Assembly (NCBI GenBank): GCA_964571855.1
Contig: CAZNDO010000026.1
Location: forward strand, 1-52,869
Source: CAYYFX01 sp964571855
Lineage (GTDB): Bacteria > ARS69
DNA: 52,869 nt
Direction: 5' to 3'
Positions 40,014-48,665 of this stretch are shown here, one piece after another. The position numbers were made by a program, and so were the translations under genes. Under the pieces are notes generated by a model. The model did not search any database. It was not told the origin of the DNA and saw only the letters and a program-made list of their open reading frames with translations. Positions within the stretch are counted from its first letter, which is position 1; every line of letters begins with the position of its first letter.

Positions 40014-40279
40014 AGCACCTGGATATCCGCGTGGAGGGCCGGGTGCAGGGCGTCTTCTTCCGCGTGTCCGCGCAGCAGGCGGCCCGCGCGCGGGGCGTCT
40101 CCGGCACCGCGCGCAACGAGGCGGACGGCTCCGTCCGGATCGAGGCCGAGGGCGAACCGGCGGCGCTGGACGACTTCGTGGCCTGGTGCCGTGAGGGCCC
40201 GCCGCGCGCGAAGGTCACGCGCGTGGACGTGGCGGAAGGGGTGGTCCGCGGCTACGAGGGCTTCGAGATCACCGGCTGA
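40010..40279 (+). CDS. acyP: Acylphosphatase
   Basis: 89 aa, the usual length. Hydrolyses acyl-phosphates to carboxylate and phosphate. Seen: RVQGVFFR with the catalytic arginine (residue about 18) and the GTARNEADGSVRIEAEG motif with the catalytic-type asparagine. The ATG at 40010 overlaps the deacetylase stop (ATGA). The gene's last 11 bp overlap the convergent DCC gene. Acts in the cytoplasm; the biological substrate is not evident. Confidence 0.94.
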   Translation: MKHLDIRVEGRVQGVFFRVSAQQAARARGVSGTARNEADGSVRIEAEGEPAALDDFVAWCREGPPRAKVTRVDVAEGVVRGYEGFEITG

Positions 40280-40694
40280 CGGGCGGATCCGCCCCCGGAT
40301 CGGCGCCCGGCTCCGCGCACGCGCCGCACCCGGGCGCCACCCCGCCCGCGAGCCGGTACCGGCGGCGCGCCACCGCGCGGTACACGCGGTCCCCCACCGC
40401 CCCGGCGCCCGGCAGCCAGAGCCACGGCCAAAGACCCCACAGCGCGGGCAGCCGCCCGGCGAGCCAGCGGAACGCCCGGAAGCCCTCGAGCGGCGCGGCG
40501 CCGGGCCGCGGCACGAGCTGCACCTGCGCGCGGGCCCGCTCCGGATCCACCTGCGGGAACGCCGCCCGGGCGGCCGGGACGTTCGCGTCCACCGCGTCCA
40601 CGCGCGAGAGCCAGTCCAGCACGCGCAGCCACCGCACCGACCCCGTGCAGAGGCCGCAGCGCCCGTCGTACAGGAGAGTGGCCTTCGCGCCCAT
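40269..40694 (-). CDS. DCC-family (DUF393) thiol-disulfide oxidoreductase-like protein
   Basis: 141 aa. N-terminal TLLYDGRCGLCTGSVRWL is the family signature with the D-G-x-C-x-x-C motif; a thioredoxin-like fold follows. A helical hydrophobic stretch LPALWGLWPWLWLPG and a Cys-rich tail (APGCGACAEPG) are present. The protein may reduce or isomerise disulfides, but targets are not known. ATG 40694. It is divergent from the M16 peptidase and convergent with the acylphosphatase, with an 11-bp overlap. Confidence 0.85.
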   Translation of the reverse strand: MGAKATLLYDGRCGLCTGSVRWLRVLDWLSRVDAVDANVPAARAAFPQVDPERARAQVQLVPRPGAAPLEGFRAFRWLAGRLPALWGLWPWLWLPGAGAVGDRVYRAVARRRYRLAGGVAPGCGACAEPGADPGADPPVSR

Positions 40695-40910
40695 GCCCGA
40701 GGATAGGCCCGGACCCGGCGCGGCCCAACCCCGTCCGGCGGGGACGAACCCGCACGGATCCGGGCCCGGGCGCGTCCGGGCCGGTCCGTCCGACCTTGCC
40801 GCGCCCCTGCCCGGGTGGCAGACTGCGACGTTCTGTGGCCGCGCCCGGGCACTCCGCCCCCGCCGGACCGGCCTCGCCCGTCGTTCGTACCCCGGCCAAG
40901 GAGCCTCACG

Positions 40911-43688
40911 GTGTCCCGTAACCTCCCGGCGCGCGCCCTCGCGACCGCCTGCGCGGCCTTCCTCGTGCTCGGGGGCCCGGCCCTCGCCGCGCGTCCGACC
41001 CCCGAGAGCCCGCTCCCCGACCTCGCCATCGAGACCTTCACGCTGCCGAACGGCCTCGGCGTGATCTTCCACGAGGACCACTCCACGCCGATCGTGGGCG
41101 TGAACCTCTGGTACCACGTGGGCTCGGGTGCGGAGCGCCCCGGACGCACGGGCTTCGCGCACCTGTTCGAGCACATGATGTTCCAGGGCTCCGGGCACCA
41201 GGACCACGAGTACATCGAGCAGCTCCAGGGCATGGGCGCGTTCGTGAACGGCTCCACCACCGAGGACCGCACGAACTACATCCAGGTCGTCCCGCGCAGC
41301 CGCCTCGAGGCCACCCTCCTCCTGGAGGCGGACCGCATGGGCTGGCTCCTCGACGCGATGACCGAGGAGAAGCTGGCGAACCAGAAGGAAGTGGTGCGGA
41401 ACGAGCGCCGCGAGTCCGAGGGACGCCCGTACAGCGTCTTCTGGCTCAACCTGAACGAGGCGTTCTACCCGAAGGGCCACCCCTACGACCACTCCGTCAT
41501 CGGGATCCACGAGGACCTCGCGAACGCCACGCTGGACGACGTGAAGGAGTTCTTCCGCACGTACTACACGCCGAACAACGCCACCTTGTGCATCTCCGGG
41601 GACTTCGATCCGGCGCAGACCCGGCAGTGGATCGAGACCTACTTCGGGCCCATCCCGTCCGGCCCGCCGGTGGAGCGCGTGACCGCCTGGATGCCGGTGA
41701 TGAACGGCGAGAAGCGCATCCGGTACGAGGACCGCGTGCAGCTCACGCGCCTGTCCTGGTGCTGGCACACGCCCCCCGCGTTCGCGGAGGGCGACGCGGA
41801 CGTGGACTTCGCCGCGTCCATCCTGGGCAGCGGCCGCACGAGCCGGCTGTACAAGCGCCTGGTGCACGAGGAGAAGCTGGCGCAGAGCGTGTCGTTCCGG
41901 CAGAACAGCCAGCAGGTGTCCTCCCTCGCCGCGCTGGACGTCACGCTGCGCCCCGGCGCGGACGAGGCGCGCGTGGAGGCCATCGTGCAGGAGGAGCTGG
42001 ACCGCTTCGCGGCGAAGGGCCCGACGGCGGCGGAGCTGGAGCGCGCGCTGCGCACGACCGAGGCGTCCTTCGTGCGCGGGCTGCAGCGCGTGGGCGGCTT
42101 CGGCGGCCTGGACGACCGCCTGAACCGGTACAACCACTACGTGGGCACGCCCGACTACCTGCAGCGGGACTGGGAGCGCTACGCCTCCCGCACGCGCGCC
42201 ACCGTGCAGGCCGCGGCGGAGCGCTGGCTCGGCCGCGACCGCCTCATGGTCGCCATCGTTCCGTTCGCCGGTGGCGAGACCACCGTGGCGAACGTGGACC
42301 GCACCAGGCTCCCCGAGCCGGGCCCCGCGGACACGTTCCGCGAGCCGGTCGTGGAGCGCTCCAAGCTCCCGAACGGCATGGACATGGTGTACATGCGGCA
42401 CGACGAGCTCCCGCTCGTGCAGCTGCAGCTCGTCTTCGCGTCCGGCACGTCCGCGGATCCGGCGGACCTCGAGGGCGTGTGCGAGCTCGCCGGCTCCATG
42501 CACTTCGAGGGCACGACGAAGCGCGACAAGTTCGCGTACGAGAACGCGCTGGAGGAGCTCGGCGCGGACGTCGACGTCTTCTCCGGCGCGGACCGCACGG
42601 TGTTCTCCATGCAGTGCCTGGCGGACCGGCTCGACGCGTCCATGGCGCTCCTCGCCGAGGCGCTCCTGTCGCCGTCCTTCCCGGAGTCCGAGTTCGCGGA
42701 CCTGAAGCAGCGCACGCTCGTGAACCTGAAGCGGCAGTCCGACCAGCCGCAGTGGATCGCGACGCGCGTGACCCAGCGCATCCTGTTCGGCGACGCGCAC
42801 CCGTACAGCCGCATGGGCTCGGGCACGCCGGCCACGATCGACGCGATCTCCCTGGACGACGCGCGGCGCTTCTCCCGCGAGGCCTTCACCCCGGGCAACG
42901 CCTCGCTGGTGGTCGTGGGGGCCGTGGATCCGGAGGTCGTGCAGCGCGCCTTCGGCAAGCACTTCGCCGCGTGGACCGGCGGCGCGCCGGCCCGCACCGC
43001 GTTCCCCGAGCCGGCAGCGCCGAAGGGCCGCACCGTGTACCTCGTGGACAAGCCGGGCGACACGCAGTCCACCATCTCCATCGCCCAGCTCGGCCTCGCC
43101 CGCTCCGACCCGCGGTGGGAGGAGACCTACGTGGCGAACCGCATCTTCGGCGGTTTCTTCTCCAGCCGGCTGAACCTGAACCTGCGCGAGGACAAGGGCT
43201 GGACCTACGGCGTGCGCTCCACGCTGGACGCCGCGGCGCACCGGAGCGCGCTCTTCGTGGGCGGCCGCGTGCAGGCGGAGGTCACCGGGCCGGCGCTCAC
43301 CGAGTTCCTCGGCGAGATCGAGGGCGCGGCGGGCAAGCGCCCGTTCACGGCGAAGGAGCTGGACTTCGCGAAGGACTCGATCGTCCTGGGTTACCCGCAG
43401 CAGTTCGAGACCGTGGGGCAGCTCGCGGGCGCCCTGGCGGACCAGATCGTGTACGGGCTGCCGAACGACGCGTTCGCGCGCTACCCGGAGAGGATCGCGG
43501 CCGTGTCCCTGGACGACGCGAACCGCGCCGGCCGCGAGTTCCTGCACCCGCAGGATCTCGCCATCGTGGTGGTGGGGGACCTCGCGAAGATCGAGAAGCC
43601 GGTGACGGATCTGAAGCTGGGGCCGGTGGTCCACCTGGACCGCGACGGCAACCGCATCGACGCCGCCACCGCGATGTCGTCGCGATGA
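40911..43688 (+). CDS. Secreted two-domain M16 metallopeptidase
   Basis: 925 aa. A signal peptide (about 1-27, LPARALATACAAFLVLGGPALAA) targets export. The first M16 domain carries the inverted zinc motif HLFEH at 84-88 with the downstream glutamate in NQKEVVRNERRE. The second half (from about 485) is a repeat without HxxEH and so is the structural partner. This single-chain arrangement is typical of bacterial M16B peptidases. The GTG at 40911 is supported by AAGGAG at 40898-40903; an upstream in-frame extension was discarded because it precedes this signal and has no hydrophobic core. Its stop overlaps the PAP-phosphatase start (ATGA). Substrates are unknown. Confidence 0.93.
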   Translation: MSRNLPARALATACAAFLVLGGPALAARPTPESPLPDLAIETFTLPNGLGVIFHEDHSTPIVGVNLWYHVGSGAERPGRTGFAHLFEHMMFQGSGHQDHEYIEQLQGMGAFVNGSTTEDRTNYIQVVPRSRLEATLLLEADRMGWLLDAMTEEKLANQKEVVRNERRESEGRPYSVFWLNLNEAFYPKGHPYDHSVIGIHEDLANATLDDVKEFFRTYYTPNNATLCISGDFDPAQTRQWIETYFGPIPSGPPVERVTAWMPVMNGEKRIRYEDRVQLTRLSWCWHTPPAFAEGDADVDFAASILGSGRTSRLYKRLVHEEKLAQSVSFRQNSQQVSSLAALDVTLRPGADEARVEAIVQEELDRFAAKGPTAAELERALRTTEASFVRGLQRVGGFGGLDDRLNRYNHYVGTPDYLQRDWERYASRTRATVQAAAERWLGRDRLMVAIVPFAGGETTVANVDRTRLPEPGPADTFREPVVERSKLPNGMDMVYMRHDELPLVQLQLVFASGTSADPADLEGVCELAGSMHFEGTTKRDKFAYENALEELGADVDVFSGADRTVFSMQCLADRLDASMALLAEALLSPSFPESEFADLKQRTLVNLKRQSDQPQWIATRVTQRILFGDAHPYSRMGSGTPATIDAISLDDARRFSREAFTPGNASLVVVGAVDPEVVQRAFGKHFAAWTGGAPARTAFPEPAAPKGRTVYLVDKPGDTQSTISIAQLGLARSDPRWEETYVANRIFGGFFSSRLNLNLREDKGWTYGVRSTLDAAAHRSALFVGGRVQAEVTGPALTEFLGEIEGAAGKRPFTAKELDFAKDSIVLGYPQQFETVGQLAGALADQIVYGLPNDAFARYPERIAAVSLDDANRAGREFLHPQDLAIVVVGDLAKIEKPVTDLKLGPVVHLDRDGNRIDAATAMSSR

Positions 43689-44671
43689 GCCGGGAGCGCG
43701 AGCTGGCCGTCGCCGTCGCCGCCGTCCGCGAGGCGGCGGCGCTGTGCGAGACCGTGCGACGCGAGATGGTGACCCCGGCCCTCACGAAGGAGGACCGGAG
43801 TCCCGTCACGGTCGCGGACTTCGGCGCGCAGGCGCTCGTGTGCCGCGCGCTCCTCGCGGCGTTCCCGGACGACCCGGTCGTGGGCGAGGAGGACGCGGCC
43901 GCGCTGCGGTCGGATGCCGAAGCGGCCGCGCGTTCCGCGGTCGCGGGCTTCGTCGCGCGCTCCGTCCCCGGCGCGTCGGCGGAGGACGCGCTCGGCTGGA
44001 TCGACCACGGCAACGGCGCGGTCTCCCCGCGCTACTGGACGCTGGATCCCATCGACGGGACGAAGGGCTTCCTCCGCAACGACCAGTACGCGGTGGCGCT
44101 CGCGCTCGTGGAGAACGGCGTGCTGCAGGTCGGGGTGCTCGGCTGCCCGAACCTGCCGCGGGACCCCGCGCGGCCGGACGCCGGACGCGGGGTCCTGTTC
44201 GCGGCCGTGCGCGGCGGCGGGGCGAAGGCCATGGCGCTCGCCGCCGGGAACGGCGACGGCGCCGCGATCCGCGTGTCGGGCGGCGGCGACCCCGCCGCGT
44301 GGCGGCTGGTCGAGAGCGTGGAGTCCGGCCACGGGCACCACTCCCTGCAGGAGCGGATCGCGCAGGCGGTCGGCGTGACCGGCGGCACCGTGCGGATGGA
44401 CAGCCAGGCGAAGTACGGCGCGGTCGCGCGCGGGGAGGCGGCGCTGTACCTGCGCCTTCCCTCGCCGCGGACGCCGGACTACCGCGAGAACATCTGGGAC
44501 CACGCCGCGGGAGTGCTCGTGGTGGAGGAGGCCGGCGGGCGCGTCACCGACATCCACGGCCGGCGGCTCGATTTTGCCAGGAACGCGAAGATGGTGGACA
44601 ATCGCGGCGTCGTGGTCTCGAACGGACCGATCCACGATCGCGTCCTCGCGGAGCTGGCGGCCATCTTCTGA
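43685..44671 (+). CDS. 3'(2'),5'-bisphosphate nucleotidase (HAL2-type inositol-phosphatase fold)
   Basis: 328 aa. Hydrolyses adenosine 3',5'-bisphosphate (PAP), the by-product of PAPS-dependent sulfotransfer, to AMP. Seen: SPVTVADFGAQALVCRAL, PVVGEEDAAAL (metal ligands E-E-D), WTLDPIDGTKGFLRNDQYAV (the D-P-I-D-G-T metal and phosphate motif) and the C-terminal IWDHAAGVLVVEEAGG. Length and the GFLRNDQYAVALALVENG segment match the yeast/plant HAL2-type rather than the shorter CysQ. The ATG at 43685 is coupled to the M16 gene (ATGA). The sulfotransferase-like domain at 21846-25322 would produce PAP, a functional link that is inferred. Confidence 0.92.
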   Translation: MSRERELAVAVAAVREAAALCETVRREMVTPALTKEDRSPVTVADFGAQALVCRALLAAFPDDPVVGEEDAAALRSDAEAAARSAVAGFVARSVPGASAEDALGWIDHGNGAVSPRYWTLDPIDGTKGFLRNDQYAVALALVENGVLQVGVLGCPNLPRDPARPDAGRGVLFAAVRGGGAKAMALAAGNGDGAAIRVSGGGDPAAWRLVESVESGHGHHSLQERIAQAVGVTGGTVRMDSQAKYGAVARGEAALYLRLPSPRTPDYRENIWDHAAGVLVVEEAGGRVTDIHGRRLDFARNAKMVDNRGVVVSNGPIHDRVLAELAAIF

Positions 44672-44725
44672 CCGGCGCGGGCCGGCGCTTCGCGGTGGCG
44701 ACGGTCCGTCCGCCCCGGAGTCAGG

Positions 44726-46132
44726 ATGCCCCGGCCCGCGCCGTTCGCGGAGCTCGCGCGCCGCTTCCCCGCCGGCCGCGTCGTGACGGACGCGGCCGAA
44801 CTGCGCGTGTACGAGTGCGACGCGCTCCCCGTCCATCGCCAACCGCCGGCGCTCGTGGTGCTGCCGACCTCGCGGGACGAGATCGTGGAGATCGTGCGCT
44901 GGTGCGGCACGCACGGCGTGCCGTTCGTGGCGCGCGGCGCCGGCACCGGGCTGTCCGGCGGCGCCACGCCGGTGCCGGGCTGCGTGGTGGTGGACGTGAA
45001 CCGGATGCGCGCGCTGAAGCGCATCGATCCCGGGAACCGCTACGCCGTCGTCGAGCCTGGCCTCGTGAACGTGCGGCTCACCGAGGCCGTGGCGCCGCAC
45101 GCGCTGCAGTACGCGCCGGATCCCTCCAGCCAGACCGCCTGCACGCTCGGCGGCAACGTCGCCGAGAACTCCGGCGGCCCGCACTGCCTCAAGCACGGCG
45201 TCACGTCGGACCACATCCTCGGCGTGGAGGTCGTGCTGCCCGACGGCGAGGTCGCGCGCTTCGGCGGCCCGCTCGCGGATCATCCCGGCCTGGACCTCGT
45301 GCGGCTCTTCGTCGGCTCGGAGGGCACGATGGGGATCTGCACGGAGATCACGGTGAAGCTCACGCCGGCGCCGGCCGCGGTGCGCACGTTCCTCGCCATC
45401 TACGACTCCATGGCGGCGGCCTGCCGCACGGTCACGGAGATCACGCGCTCGGGCATCGTCCCGGTGGCGCTGGAGATCCTGGACCAGCGCACGATCCGCG
45501 CGGTGGAGGCCTCGGTGAACCGCGCCGGGTATCCGGAGAACGCGGCGGCGGTGCTGCTCGTGGAGCTGGACGGCGTGGAAGCCGGCATGGACGACGAGGA
45601 GCGCGGCATCCTGGAGATCGCACGCCGGCACGCGCCGCTGGAGCTGCGCGCGGCGCGCGACCCGAAGGAGCGGCTGGCGCTGTGGAAGGGCCGCAAGGGC
45701 GCGTTCGGCGCGATGGGCCGGGTGGACACCGACCTGTACGTGCTGGACGGCGTCGTGCCGCGCACGCGGCTGGAGTCCGTGCTGGAGCAGGTGTATGCCA
45801 TCGCGGACCGGCACGGCGTGCGCGTCTCGAACGTGTTCCACGCCGGCGACGGCAACCTGCACCCGAACATCAGCTACGACGGCCGCGACGCGGACGAGAC
45901 CGCGCGCGTGCTCGCCGCGGGCCGCGAGATGCTGGAGGCGTGCGTGGCCGCGGGGGGCACGATCTCCGGCGAGCACGGCATCGGGCTGGAGAAGCGCGAG
46001 TTCATGCCGCTCGTCTTCGAGGACGACGACCTGGAGCTGCAGCAGGCGCTGCGCCGCGCCTTCGATCCGGCGGGTCTGGCGAACCCGGGGAAGCTGCTGC
46101 CGGACCGGCGCGCGAAGGCGGTGCCGGCGTGA
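44726..46132 (+). CDS. glcD: Glycolate oxidase subunit GlcD (FAD-linked oxidase)
   Basis: 468 aa. FAD-dependent oxidation of glycolate (or D-lactate) to glyoxylate, passing electrons to the Fe-S subunit GlcF and quinone. Seen: the PCMH-type FAD-binding domain with PFVARGAGTGLSGGATPVPG near 70-90, YAPDPSSQTACTLGGNVAENSGG, FVGSEGTMGICTEITVKL, and the C-terminal catalytic NVFHAGDGNLHP and SGEHGIGLEKREFM histidine motifs. ATG 44726 is preceded by CCGGAG. It is followed by glcE with a GTGA overlap, giving the full D-E-F set. Confidence 0.93.
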   Translation: MPRPAPFAELARRFPAGRVVTDAAELRVYECDALPVHRQPPALVVLPTSRDEIVEIVRWCGTHGVPFVARGAGTGLSGGATPVPGCVVVDVNRMRALKRIDPGNRYAVVEPGLVNVRLTEAVAPHALQYAPDPSSQTACTLGGNVAENSGGPHCLKHGVTSDHILGVEVVLPDGEVARFGGPLADHPGLDLVRLFVGSEGTMGICTEITVKLTPAPAAVRTFLAIYDSMAAACRTVTEITRSGIVPVALEILDQRTIRAVEASVNRAGYPENAAAVLLVELDGVEAGMDDEERGILEIARRHAPLELRAARDPKERLALWKGRKGAFGAMGRVDTDLYVLDGVVPRTRLESVLEQVYAIADRHGVRVSNVFHAGDGNLHPNISYDGRDADETARVLAAGREMLEACVAAGGTISGEHGIGLEKREFMPLVFEDDDLELQQALRRAFDPAGLANPGKLLPDRRAKAVPA

Positions 46133-47367
46133 CGCGGGAGCCGTCCGCGGCGGAGCGCGCGCGCTTCGGCGACGCGGTGGAGGTGGCGGCGCCGCGCGAC
46201 GCGGCGGAGGCCGGCGCGCTGGTGCGCGCGGCGGAGGCGGCGGGCGGGATCGTGCATGCCGCGGGGCTCGGCGCGCACGCGGAGGCGCCCGACGCCGGGC
46301 CGCGGCCGCCCGCGCTGCTCCTCTCCGCCGCGGCCTTCGCGGGCGTCGCGACCTACGAGCCCGACGACTTCACGATCGGCGTGGGCGCCGGGATGCCGCT
46401 CGCGGAGTTCCGCGACCTCCTCGCGCGGCACGGGCAGGAGATCCCGCACGATCTCCCGCCGTCCGCCGCCGGCACCGTGGGCGGGCTCGTGGCGCGGGCG
46501 CCGTGGACGCCGCGCGAGGGCGGCACCGCGCCCCTGCACGCGCTCGTCCTCGGTGTGGAGGGCGTGCGCGGCGAAGGGAAGCCGTTCCGCGCGGGCGGCA
46601 TGGTCGTGAAGAACGTGGCCGGCTACCAGGTGCACAAGCTGTGCGTGGGCGCGCTCGGGCGGCTCGGGCTGCTCACGCGGGTGAACTTCCGCCTGCGGCC
46701 GCGGCCGGAGCATCGCGTGGCGCGCACGGCGCCGCTCGCGGCGGCCGCCGATGCTGCGCGCCTCCTCGGCGCGCTGCGGGCCCGCGGCGTGGAGCCGGCC
46801 TGCTTCGTGGTCGTGTCCGGAACGTGGCGCGGGACGGCCGGCGGGCCGCGCGCGGTCTGGGTGCTCGAGGGCTCCGGCCCGCGCGTGGCGTGGCTCGAGA
46901 AGGAGGCCGACGCCGCCGCGCGGGACGCCGGCGTGCCGGCGGTCGCCGACGACGCGGCCGCGTGGCTGCCCGCGCTGGCCGGCGCGGAGGAGCCCGCCGC
47001 GGATCGCGGCGGCGGCATCGCGCGCCTCACGGTCGCGGCGGCCGACGCGCCCGCCGCGGGCGATGCGATCCCGCGCGGCGCGGACATCGCGGCGGACGCG
47101 CTCACCGGTCGTGTGATCGTGCGCTGGAGCGATGCGGCGGGGACGGCGCCCCGGCTCGACGCGCTCGCATCCCTCGCCGGCCGCCTCGGCGGACTCGTGC
47201 GGCTCGTGCACCTCGACGCGGCGCGGCGGGACGCGTGGCCGCGCGACGTCACGCCCGACCCCAACGCGGCGCTCGCCGCGCGCGTTGCCACCGCTTTCGA
47301 TCCGCACGGCGTGTTCGGCGGCGCGCACGCGGCCGCGGCCGCCGCCGACGCGGGAGCGCGAGGATGA
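46129..47367 (+). CDS. glcE: Glycolate oxidase subunit GlcE-like (FAD-binding)
   Basis: 412 aa. A second PCMH-type FAD-binding domain with TIGVGAGMPLAEFRDLLARHG, PPSAAGTVGGLVARAP and a GLLTRVNFRLRPRPEH segment. The N-terminus opens directly with the enzyme domain; a C-terminal extension ends VFGGAHAAAA, the F-D-P-x-G-V-F-G-G motif of GlcE. Long Ala-rich stretches lie in the middle. The GTG at 46129 overlaps the glcD stop; the stop overlaps glcF (ATGA). Confidence 0.9.
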   Translation: MTREPSAAERARFGDAVEVAAPRDAAEAGALVRAAEAAGGIVHAAGLGAHAEAPDAGPRPPALLLSAAAFAGVATYEPDDFTIGVGAGMPLAEFRDLLARHGQEIPHDLPPSAAGTVGGLVARAPWTPREGGTAPLHALVLGVEGVRGEGKPFRAGGMVVKNVAGYQVHKLCVGALGRLGLLTRVNFRLRPRPEHRVARTAPLAAAADAARLLGALRARGVEPACFVVVSGTWRGTAGGPRAVWVLEGSGPRVAWLEKEADAAARDAGVPAVADDAAAWLPALAGAEEPAADRGGGIARLTVAAADAPAAGDAIPRGADIAADALTGRVIVRWSDAAGTAPRLDALASLAGRLGGLVRLVHLDAARRDAWPRDVTPDPNAALAARVATAFDPHGVFGGAHAAAAAADAGARG

Positions 47368-48644
47368 GCGCGAAGGTCCCGCGCGTGTCCACGCGCTTCC
47401 CGGAGTACCCACGCACGCTGGACTGCGTGCACTGCGGGCTGTGCCTGCCGCACTGCCCCACCTACGGCGTGACCGGCCGCGAGGGGGACTCCCCGCGCGG
47501 CCGCATCCATCTGATGCGCGCCTGGGCGGAGGAGCGCCTCGAGCTGACGGCGGACGCGCACGAGCGGCTGGACGCGTGCATCGTGTGCCGCAACTGCGAG
47601 AGCGTGTGCCCGTCCGGCATCCGCATGGGCGACATGATGGAGCACTTCCGCGCGGCCACCGCGGACGACCCCGCCCGGCGCGCCCGGCCCGGCGCGGCCA
47701 CGCGCTGGCTGCTGGGCGCGACGCTGCCCCACCGCGGGCGCATCGCGGCCGCGTCGGACGCGCTGAGGCTGTACCGGGCCACCGGCGCCGATCGCGTGGT
47801 GGGCGCGGTGCTGGCGCGGATCTCGCCGCGCCTCGCCGCGCTGCACGACCGGCGGCCGGCCATCCCGCCGGCGCGCGAGCGCCGCGTGGAGACGGACCGC
47901 GTCCGTCCCGGCGGCTTCCCGGCCGCGGGGACGCGGCGCGCCCGCGTGGCGCTGTTCCTCGGCTGCATCGGCGCGGAGTGGTTCGCCCCGGTGCACCGCG
48001 CCACGATCCGCGTGCTGAACCGGGTCGGGTGCGACGTGATCGTCCCGGACGACCAGACCTGCTGCGGCGCGCTGCATCGCCACGCGGGCCTGCTGGAGGA
48101 CGCGCGCCCGCTGCTGGCCCGCAACGCGCGCTCCTTCGCCCGCCAGGACGTGGACGCGGTGATCGTGAACGCGGCCGGCTGCGGGGCGTCGCTCAAGGAG
48201 CCGCTGGACGCCGATCTGCCGCTCCCGCCGTACCGCGACGTCCTGGAGTTCCTGGACGCGCTGGGCCTCACGCCGCCGCCGTCCGTCCCCGTGCCCGCGC
48301 GTGTGGCGTACGACCAGCCGTGCCATCTCGTGCACGCGCAGCGCGTGGGCCGCGAGGTGGCGGAGCGGTTGCTGGCGCGCATCCCCGGGATCACGCTCGT
48401 GCCGCTGGCGCACAGCGAGCGCTGCTGCGGCGCGGGCGGCGTCTACAACCTGCGGCACCCGGAGATGGCGGATCCCGTGCTGGCGGAGAAGGTGGAGGCG
48501 ATCCGCGCGAGCGGCGCGGGGATCGTGGTCACCGGGAACCCGGGATGCGCGATGCAGCTCGCGCACGGGCTCCGCGGGACGGGCGTCGAGGTCGCCCACC
48601 CCGTGGAGCTGCTGGATCGCGGGTACGGGGGTGGCGCGCGCTGA
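47364..48644 (+). CDS. glcF: Glycolate oxidase iron-sulfur subunit GlcF
   Basis: 426 aa. Two [4Fe-4S] binding motifs: CVHCGLCLPHCPTYGV near 21-36 and CIVCRNCESVCPSGI near 72-86. The two CCG domains are seen as DQTCCGALHRHAG near 229-241 and SERCCGAGGVYNL near 353-365, together with cysteines in GCIG and GCGASL. The subunit transfers electrons from the flavin subunits toward the quinone pool. The ATG at 47364 is coupled to glcE (ATGA) with GAGG just upstream. It ends 21 bp before the convergent methionine gamma-lyase-like gene. Confidence 0.94.
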   Translation: MSAKVPRVSTRFPEYPRTLDCVHCGLCLPHCPTYGVTGREGDSPRGRIHLMRAWAEERLELTADAHERLDACIVCRNCESVCPSGIRMGDMMEHFRAATADDPARRARPGAATRWLLGATLPHRGRIAAASDALRLYRATGADRVVGAVLARISPRLAALHDRRPAIPPARERRVETDRVRPGGFPAAGTRRARVALFLGCIGAEWFAPVHRATIRVLNRVGCDVIVPDDQTCCGALHRHAGLLEDARPLLARNARSFARQDVDAVIVNAAGCGASLKEPLDADLPLPPYRDVLEFLDALGLTPPPSVPVPARVAYDQPCHLVHAQRVGREVAERLLARIPGITLVPLAHSERCCGAGGVYNLRHPEMADPVLAEKVEAIRASGAGIVVTGNPGCAMQLAHGLRGTGVEVAHPVELLDRGYGGGAR

Positions 48645-48658
48645 GCGGCGCGCGCCGC
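48645..48658. terminator. 14-bp GC palindrome at a convergent junction
   Basis: GCGGCGCGCGCCGC is a perfect palindrome that begins at the first base past the glcF stop and lies within the 21-bp gap before the convergent stop at 48666. No T-tract; a bidirectional stop signal is inferred from position. Confidence 0.35.
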
Positions 48659-48665
48659 CGTTCGG

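Noticed and set aside
40269..43634. Long minus-strand frame (1121 codons) antisense to the M16 peptidase
   Set aside because: Only the last 141 codons (ATG 40694) encode a recognisable protein (DCC family). The remainder is low-complexity antisense of the peptidase.
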